From: Candidatus Micrarchaeota archaeon UBA95
Lineage (GTDB): Archaea; Micrarchaeota; Micrarchaeia; Norongarragalinales; Norongarragalinaceae
DNA: 7,458 nucleotides
Direction: 5' to 3'
Assembly (NCBI GenBank): GCA_002499405.1
Contig: DALH01000024.1
Location: 1 to 7,458, forward strand
The notes below the pieces were generated by a model that had not been told where the DNA came from, did not search any database, and was given only the letters and a program-made list of their open reading frames with translations. A program made the translations under genes and the position numbers. Of the stretch, positions 1-3,385 are shown in pieces; positions within the stretch are counted from its first letter, which is position 1, and the number at the start of each line of letters is the position of its first letter.

Positions 1-71
1 AACAGCAGCAACACGAAAATAATTAGGCCCGCGAGCAACAAAACGTATTCGAAAGACGTTTGCGCCTTCAA
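1..71 (-). CDS. Class III signal peptide pilin-like protein, 5' part only
   Basis: This is the first 23 codons of a minus-strand gene that runs off the left edge. It reads M-K-A-Q-T-S-F-E-Y followed by a strongly hydrophobic stretch. This is the archaeal class III signal peptide pattern, in which a prepilin peptidase is expected to cut before Q and the Glu falls at +5. The start is a TTG at 71-69, four bases after the stop of the preceding mini-pilin. No ATG or GTG is available in frame upstream before the stop-containing region. The near-contact spacing and the same signal class place it in the pilus-like operon. By family knowledge it would be a filament subunit or minor pilin anchored by its hydrophobic N-terminal helix. 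Its full length and C-terminal domain are unknown. Confidence 0.75.
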   Translation of the reverse strand, partial: MKAQTSFEYVLLLAGLIIFVLLL

Positions 72-75
72 CTTT

Positions 76-180
76 TCACCCGCTTAGAACTACCGTCTTA
101 ATCACGTAGGTCACGCCGGTCACGAGCAGTATCGCGGCCGCAACCAAGATAACGTATTCCATTGCGGTTTGCCCTTTCAT
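76..180 (-). CDS. 34-residue class III signal peptide mini-pilin
   Basis: This very small gene encodes 34 residues beginning M-K-G-Q-T-A-M-E-Y, followed by about 20 hydrophobic residues and a short polar end (V-I-K-T-V-V-L-S-G). The K-G-Q-x-A-x-E-Y motif is the class III (type IV pilin-like) signal, with expected cleavage between G and Q and Glu at +5. The mature product would be only about 31 residues, little more than the hydrophobic helix that packs in a filament core. The ATG overlaps the stop of the upstream platform gene by one base (TGATG), which indicates translational coupling. The next pilin-like gene starts four bases downstream. A role as a filament or assembly subunit is inferred from the signal and the neighbours; there is no globular domain. 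Confidence 0.8.
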   Translation of the reverse strand: MKGQTAMEYVILVAAAILLVTGVTYVIKTVVLSG

Positions 181-1079
181 CAACATACAATTCCCTTTCC
201 GCCCACTATGAGCACGCTCATCCACTTGCCCGCCTCAAAAACGAGTAGGGCAACCAACACCATTACGGGGGAGTACAATATAAATTTAGCGATTTTTCCC
301 TCGCGTATTATGCCTATGGCGAGGCTGCCGATAACGGTTTCAATTGCGAGGAACAACAAGAACAACGAGTTGAGGGCGCACAAGTTGAACCCCTGCGCGT
401 CCGGCATGGCCCCGCTGATGCCCGTGCTGATGTAGTTCACGATGGTGAGCGTGAACCCGAAGATGAAGGGCGACAACAACACGCTGGAAGTCAAAATGAA
501 CAAAACGTGCATCATGGTGCGCGAAACCCTTTCGCGCTTGATTCTCAAAACGTCGCGGGCGTCCTCCGCGATTTCGGCCATCACGCCTGCGAGGCCAGCG
601 CCCGCGCGCTTCGCGTCCACGATTATGACGGCGGTGCGGTGGAACAGGATTGAACCCGAGTTGTCCGCCGTTTCAACGAGAACGGCCTCAAAGGTCTTGC
701 CCTCCTTCAACTCCTTCAAGGCGTCCTTCAAGTCCGCGCTCAGGGGCCCGTAGCCGCCGCTTGCCGCTTCCTGCAACGCATTTTCAACCGTGCCCCCCGC
801 TTTGAGCACGAGGGCCATGTGTTTCAACGCGTCTGGGAGGGCGTCGTCTATTACGGCGACGCGGGAGTTGCGGATGCTTATTGGAATCGTGACTATCATG
901 CTCATGACGGCGAGGAAGGCGAAGACCGAAATTATCGCCGTGAGGTTGAGGAGCATCAAGACGAAGCCGACCGCCAGCGCCGCGAAAAAGAATATCAGCA
1001 CGAATACCTCGAACGGGAACTTGAACCCGCTGGCCGCGTAATACTTCTTCAACAACCCGTATTGCTTCCCCAAGTCCAT
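180..1079 (-). CDS. Type II secretion system F-family membrane platform protein (TadC-like)
   Basis: This 299-residue integral membrane protein resembles the GspF/TadC/archaeal FlaJ platform family, which forms the inner-membrane base on which pilins are assembled. Two membrane segments lie near residues 24-43 and 47-67. They are followed by a cytosolic T2SF-type helical domain at about 81-190, which starts L-P-D-A-L-K-H-M-A-L-V-L-K-A-G-G and carries the usual 'A-L-x-E-A-A-x-G-x-Y-G-P-L' pattern. Further hydrophobic segments lie near 190-215, 236-258 and 266-283. The gene starts at an ATG one base after the stop of another T2SF gene, and its stop overlaps the start of a mini-pilin gene. By analogy with TadB/TadC pairs it should act together with the upstream protein and a TadA-type ATPase, but no ATPase is in the window. 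The exact subfamily is uncertain. Confidence 0.85.
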   Translation of the reverse strand: MDLGKQYGLLKKYYAASGFKFPFEVFVLIFFFAALAVGFVLMLLNLTAIISVFAFLAVMSMIVTIPISIRNSRVAVIDDALPDALKHMALVLKAGGTVENALQEAASGGYGPLSADLKDALKELKEGKTFEAVLVETADNSGSILFHRTAVIIVDAKRAGAGLAGVMAEIAEDARDVLRIKRERVSRTMMHVLFILTSSVLLSPFIFGFTLTIVNYISTGISGAMPDAQGFNLCALNSLFLLFLAIETVIGSLAIGIIREGKIAKFILYSPVMVLVALLVFEAGKWMSVLIVGGKGIVC

Positions 1080-1080
1080 T

Positions 1081-2136
1081 TTACCAGGCCACCGGCTCCA
1101 TTCTCTTCGTAACGTAAACTATGACGGACATCCCCGCCAGCACCCCCGCAAAGCCCACGTAAATGAGTTCCGGGGGGAGGCCCGCCGAAAACATGGGAAT
1201 CTGCATTATTGCGGAGAGTATTGCTATGCCCACGGGCGCAACCACGCCCACCATTATGTAAAGGATGTTGATGAAGTTCAACTTCTCAGTGAAGTCGCGG
1301 ATGCTCATGCGCGTCTCAAACGACACGTCGTCCGCGATGTCGGAAATGATTTGCGCAAGGCTTCCACCCGAACGAAAGGCGCGCCTTATTTGCGTCAACG
1401 CCTTCCTCAACCCTTTGGAACGCGTCCGGTTGTGGAGGCTTTCCAGCGCGTCCTCCGTGCTCACCCCGTTGGCCATGTCCGCCAAAACCTGGTGGAACTC
1501 CTCGCTTAAAACGCCGTAATCCGTTTCGGCAACCGACTTCAAGCCGCGGTGAAACGAAACGCCCGCCTTAATCTGCGTGGCCAGCTGCCTCAACGCGAAC
1601 GGCAGCACGCGGTCCACCTTCCTCGCGCGCGACGCCGCCAACCCGTTGGGAATCGTGGACGCAAGGAGAACGCCCCCGAAAAACACTCCTATGCCCATGA
1701 CGGGCGCCAGCGACAGGAGCAACGCGTCCTCAAAAAGCGCGCCGAGCACGCCGAACAACAGGAAGAAGAGCACGGAGACCGCGAAGGCGGCTGAAACGCT
1801 TAACGCCAGGTATGCGGGCGCCTTCAACTTGACTCCGCCCGCGTCCAGCGACTCCTGCAGCGTGGACATCATGGGGAGGCGCGCGAACCCCGAGGCCAGG
1901 AACGATAAGGGTCCCTTAAAGGAGGAATAAAGCGCGGCGGGCAGGGAAAGCGGGCCCACCGTTATCTGGGAGACGTCAACCTTCCTGAATTCATCGCTGT
2001 GAATGTTGGGTTGCTCGTTCCGCGTTTTCTGGGCGGCGGACTTCTTTTTCAGGCGTTCAACTATGCCTTTCACGTCCGCCTCCTGCTTTTTTTCAACTGC
2101 GCCGCGAATCGCCTTCAAGTGCTTGATGTCAGCCAC
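1081..2136 (-). CDS. Type II secretion system F-family membrane platform protein (TadB/FlaJ-like)
   Basis: This 351-residue protein has a charged, probably cytosolic N-terminal region (about 1-105). Two membrane segments follow at about 108-130 and 138-160. A T2SF domain at about 178-285 begins L-P-F-A-L-R-Q-L-A-T-Q-I-K-A-G-V-S and includes G-x-L-S-E-E-F. Two more membrane segments lie at about 288-312 and 323-343. The family provides the membrane platform of type IV pili, Tad pili and archaella. The start is a GTG at 2136. Only two codons separate it from an in-frame stop upstream, so no other start is possible. It overlaps the preceding Cys-rich protein gene by eight bases and is followed after one base by the TadC-like gene. 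The two T2SF proteins are unlike in N-terminal architecture, as expected for a two-component platform rather than a recent duplication. Confidence 0.87.
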   Translation of the reverse strand: MADIKHLKAIRGAVEKKQEADVKGIVERLKKKSAAQKTRNEQPNIHSDEFRKVDVSQITVGPLSLPAALYSSFKGPLSFLASGFARLPMMSTLQESLDAGGVKLKAPAYLALSVSAAFAVSVLFFLLFGVLGALFEDALLLSLAPVMGIGVFFGGVLLASTIPNGLAASRARKVDRVLPFALRQLATQIKAGVSFHRGLKSVAETDYGVLSEEFHQVLADMANGVSTEDALESLHNRTRSKGLRKALTQIRRAFRSGGSLAQIISDIADDVSFETRMSIRDFTEKLNFINILYIMVGVVAPVGIAILSAIMQIPMFSAGLPPELIYVGFAGVLAGMSVIVYVTKRMEPVAW

Positions 2137-2533
2137 GATGCCTCACCCACGCGAACGCCGCCGTTGCCAAGGCCAAGGCCAGGGGAATGCTTGGAACCGA
2201 CCTCGGCTCCCCTGCCACTACGTGCACCGTCGTTGAAGCGTTTTGGCCCGCAGACGAAAAAGACAACTCGTGTTCGCCGGAACCAAGGCCCGACACCACC
2301 GCGCGGCACATGAAGCCCTCGCAATCCATTTCGTTCGGCGCGCCGCCGTCAATTGCAAGCCCGGGCGAGCCACATTCCTCGCCTCCATCGGAACAGAACA
2401 CGCAGGCCTCAAAAGCGGGTTGGACCACGGGAGACAACCCGACGAATTCGGCGAACGAGCCCGTGCACTCCTCCGGCGGAATTGGGCAGGCGGCAACAAG
2501 CGTTGTCAAGGCGATTGCGGTCAAGAGCTTCAC
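2129..2533 (-). CDS. Small Cys-rich exported protein, possible lipoprotein
   Basis: I do not recognise a family. The 134-residue product begins M-K-L-L-T-A-I-A-L-T-T-L-V-A-A-C, a short signal peptide ending in V-A-A-C that fits a lipobox, so C16 may be lipid-modified. Further cysteines lie at 23, 44, 47, 54, 71 and 76, including a C-x2-C pair. An even number remains after C16, compatible with three disulfides outside the cell. Residues 79-107 look like beta strands. Residues 114-130 are hydrophobic and are followed by R-H-R-G, which could be a C-terminal membrane anchor. The start is a GTG at 2533 and is the only plausible one before an upstream in-frame stop; a weak AAGGG lies just before it. 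The stop overlaps the TadB-like gene by eight bases. Its position inside the pilus-like operon suggests a surface or assembly accessory role, which is inference. Confidence 0.7.
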   Translation of the reverse strand: MKLLTAIALTTLVAACPIPPEECTGSFAEFVGLSPVVQPAFEACVFCSDGGEECGSPGLAIDGGAPNEMDCEGFMCRAVVSGLGSGEHELSFSSAGQNASTTVHVVAGEPRSVPSIPLALALATAAFAWVRHRG

Positions 2534-2563
2534 GCAACCCTTACTGAAAACGCAATAAAAACA

Positions 2564-2980
2564 CTAACAGGTTACCACGGCGTGCGTTGAATTGTTTTCA
2601 ACGACGACAAACGACCACCCTGCACTCATCGGCTGCGGGCAGTCCACGAACAGGGGCGCGTTGAAGCCGACTTTCAACGCGTTGTTGGGCGGCTCCGCGT
2701 ATTCCGTGGGCATCACGCAGTACAACTCGGAACCCGTGAAGTAAAAGCAGTTCGCAATAGACGGAAAGAACAGCGGGAAACTCATCTTTGAGGCGTTGCC
2801 CTCCAGCCAGACCCGGTCCACTGCTTCGGCGAGGCGCGTCAATGAGTTGCGGGTCAAGTAGGCGTCGTCCAATTGCTTGGTTGAGGAGTAGAGGGCGGCG
2901 TTGCTCTGGTAAATGAGTATGGTCAGCACTGCGGTGAACGACGCGAGCAAAAAGAATTCAACGCTTATCTGTGCCTTCAC
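2564..2980 (-). CDS. Class III signal peptide protein, minor pilin-like
   Basis: This 138-residue protein begins M-K-A-Q-I-S-V-E-F-F-L-L-A-S-F. The A-Q junction is the expected prepilin peptidase site and Glu is at +5, followed by one hydrophobic helix to about residue 30. The remainder is a soluble, outside-facing domain with four cysteines (in N-C-F-Y, L-Y-C-V, V-D-C-P and the C-terminal T-C). These could form two disulfides. It is longer than the mini-pilins in the same operon and may be a minor or tip subunit. It starts at GTG 2980 and is the first gene of the minus-strand operon. A T-rich TATA-like box on the minus strand (3010-2998) is about 25 bases upstream, so the mRNA may be leaderless. 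The function of the globular part is not recognised. Confidence 0.78.
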   Translation of the reverse strand: MKAQISVEFFLLASFTAVLTILIYQSNAALYSSTKQLDDAYLTRNSLTRLAEAVDRVWLEGNASKMSFPLFFPSIANCFYFTGSELYCVMPTEYAEPPNNALKVGFNAPLFVDCPQPMSAGWSFVVVENNSTHAVVTC

Positions 2981-2997
2981 GAAAACAAGACGGAGAA

Positions 2998-3010
2998 GGA
3001 AAATAAAAAC
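2998..3010 (-). promoter_or_regulatory. TATA-like box of the pilus-like operon
   Basis: The minus strand reads GTTTTTATTTTCC here. Its centre is about 25 bases upstream of the GTG at 2980, the spacing expected for an archaeal TATA box driving a leaderless transcript. It lies immediately after the T-rich end of the tRNA-Arg gene. The match to a TATA box is weak, so read-through from the tRNA transcript cannot be excluded. Confidence 0.45.
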
Positions 3011-3024
3011 GAGGGCAATGAAGG

Positions 3025-3034
3025 AAAAGAAAAA
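3025..3034 (-). terminator. T-rich terminator of tRNA-Arg
   Basis: On the minus strand the tRNA 3' end is followed after seven bases by TTTTTCTTTT. Oligo-T tracts are the usual intrinsic termination signal in archaea. The tract fits the end of the tRNA transcript and precedes the promoter of the pilus-like operon. Confidence 0.5.
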
Positions 3035-3092
3035 GATTGAGCGGGCCCGGGGGGATTTTCAGCCCGACTTTCTTTTTCAAAAAAAAGAAGGT

Positions 3093-3140
3093 TAGGCGCA
3101 TCAAAGAAAAACGTTTTCGTTTTCTTTCTTGGTGCGCCTA
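3093..3140. repeat. Long imperfect inverted repeat inside tRNA intron 3
   Basis: TAGGCGCA at 3093-3100 and TGCGCCTA at 3133-3140 are exact reverse complements. Pairing continues inward through a T/G position, CAA/TTG and an A-rich/T-rich section to a loop near 3111-3118. It would be the central arm of the structured T-loop intron. Confidence 0.85.
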
Positions 3141-3141
3141 G

Positions 3142-3166
3142 CTTCTTTCTTTCCAAAAGAAAGAAG
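3142..3166. repeat. Perfect 11-bp inverted repeat inside tRNA intron 3
   Basis: CTTCTTTCTTT (3142-3152) and AAAGAAAGAAG (3156-3166) are exact reverse complements with a three-base spacer. In the intron RNA this gives a stable hairpin. The same CTTTCTTT/AAAGAAAG theme recurs in intron 2 and in the other hairpins of intron 3. Confidence 0.9.
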
Positions 3167-3195
3167 ATGGGCATTCGAACCCCCGACCTTTTGCT

Positions 3196-3249
3196 TTCCT
3201 CTCTCCCTTTCTTTCTCGTTAACGTCTTTCTTTCGGGAAAGAAAGAGGT
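3196..3249 (-). other. tRNA intron 2 (canonical position 37/38, 54 nt)
   Basis: The intron sits in the anticodon loop at the canonical archaeal site. Anticodon-loop bases UCCU (3254-3251) can pair with intron bases AGGA (3200-3197). The 5' bulge is AAC, and the inner helix CUCU/AGAG follows. The 3' side has only two unpaired A opposite C32, so the BHB is slightly relaxed. Inside, TCTTTCTTTC and GAAAGAAAGA form a perfect 10-bp inverted repeat (plus-strand 3225-3234 and 3237-3246). That hairpin would compete with the inner helix. The boundary may shift by one base with the same spliced product. Confidence 0.85.
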
Positions 3250-3279
3250 TAGGAGGCAACCGCTCTATCCAAGCTGAGC

Positions 3280-3311
3280 ATCCCGAAACCTTTGCGCGAG
3301 CAATGGGTTTT
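3280..3311 (-). other. tRNA intron 1 (position 9/10, 32 nt)
   Basis: This intron separates U8-A9 from the D-stem. Exon bases CCCG (tRNA positions 4-7) pair with intron bases CGGG (3285-3282) as a 4-bp central helix. The 5' bulge is UAA (3313-3311) and the 3' bulge AUG (3281-3279). The inner helix is AAACC/GGUUU (3310-3306 with 3290-3286), capped by UUGC/GCAA around a UCGC loop. Cutting each bulge after its second base gives exactly ...CCCGUA + GCUC..., the expected tRNA sequence. An outer GGG/CUC helix is also possible. Confidence 0.85.
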
Positions 3312-3353
3312 TACGGGCCCGCGGTCGCTCGGTATTTCTTGGGCTGGGAAGCA

Positions 3354-3362
3354 CTTTATATG
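3354..3362. promoter_or_regulatory. Shared bidirectional TATA box (antiporter and tRNA-Arg)
   Basis: The plus strand reads CTTTATATG here and the minus strand CATATAAAG, so one element reads as a TATA box in both directions. On the plus strand its centre is about 28 bases before the ATG at 3386, as for a leaderless archaeal gene. On the minus strand the predicted start of transcription is near 3332, giving a leader of about 11 bases before the tRNA at 3320. No other TATA-like sequence lies in the gap between the two genes. Confidence 0.65.
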
Positions 3363-3385
3363 TTTTGTTGGAGTCATTTTTCTCA

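Larger units (their letters stand above)
3056..3173 (-). other. tRNA intron 3 (T-loop position 59/60, 118 nt)
   Basis: A textbook BHB encloses this intron. The outer helix is T-stem GGGGG/CCCCC. The central 4-bp helix is exon UUCG (3179-3176) with intron UGAA (3061-3058). Both bulges read AAU (3175-3173 and 3057-3055), and the inner helix is GCCC/GGGC (3172-3169 with 3065-3062). Symmetric cutting AA^U restores TTCGAAT-CCCCC. The interior holds three hairpins: a perfect 11-bp stem at 3142-3166, a long imperfect one at 3093-3140 with 8 perfect outer pairs, and a weaker T-rich/A-rich one near 3067-3091. No coding region for a homing endonuclease is present. Confidence 0.88.
3042..3320 (-). tRNA. 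tRNA-Arg(CCU) with three introns
   Basis: On the minus strand four exons, 3320-3312, 3279-3250, 3195-3174 and 3055-3042, join to a 75-nt tRNA. The acceptor strands GGGCCCG and CGGGCCC pair perfectly, followed by discriminator G73 with no encoded CCA. U8-A9 is followed by D-stem GCTC/GAGC with G18-G19 and A20. The anticodon stem is GTTGC/GCAAA, with one G27-A43 mismatch. The loop is CTCCTAA with anticodon CCT at 3253-3251 (codon AGG). The variable loop is AGGTC, the T-stem GGGGG/CCCCC and the T-loop TTCGAAT. A20 and C35 are the known arginine identity bases. Without removal of the introns the T-stem and acceptor cannot form. The three introns (32, 54 and 118 nt) make up most of the gene, and each has a BHB splice motif. 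A TATA box lies 34-42 bases upstream and an oligo-T tract follows. Intron boundaries can shift by one base without changing the product. Confidence 0.92.

Noticed and set aside
2187..2558. Overlapping open frames on both strands at the Cys-rich protein gene.
   Set aside because: Only the minus-strand 134-residue frame has a signal peptide and operon-type overlaps; the others are low-quality shadows.
2977..3174. Minus-strand 65-residue frame in the region between the pilin gene and the antiporter.
   Set aside because: It is a Lys/Phe/Ser-rich translation of the AAAGAAAG tracts and overlaps tRNA exons and introns.
3071..3246. AAAGAAAG-type repeats as a CRISPR array or simple-sequence expansion.
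   Set aside because: The units are short, inverted, irregularly spaced and inside tRNA introns; there are no spacer-repeat units of CRISPR size.
3231..3288. TTTCGGG (minus 3288-3282) and CCCGAAA (minus 3237-3231) as the tRNA acceptor stem.
   Set aside because: This would place the 3' acceptor strand inside the anticodon-loop intron and leave no T-arm in order. GGGCCCG/CGGGCCC at the outer ends pairs perfectly and adjoins a perfect T-stem, and CGGG is explained by the BHB of intron 1.
3042..3320. Trans-spliced or permuted tRNA, or a tRNA pseudogene broken by insertions.
   Set aside because: All four exons are in normal order on one strand within 279 bases, with one upstream TATA box, and all stems pair after removal of three BHB introns. 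Cis-splicing explains everything.
3365..3385. TTG at 3365 as the antiporter start, adding seven residues.
   Set aside because: It lies only about seven bases from the centre of the TATA box and so would not be in the transcript; the ATG at 3386 has leaderless spacing.
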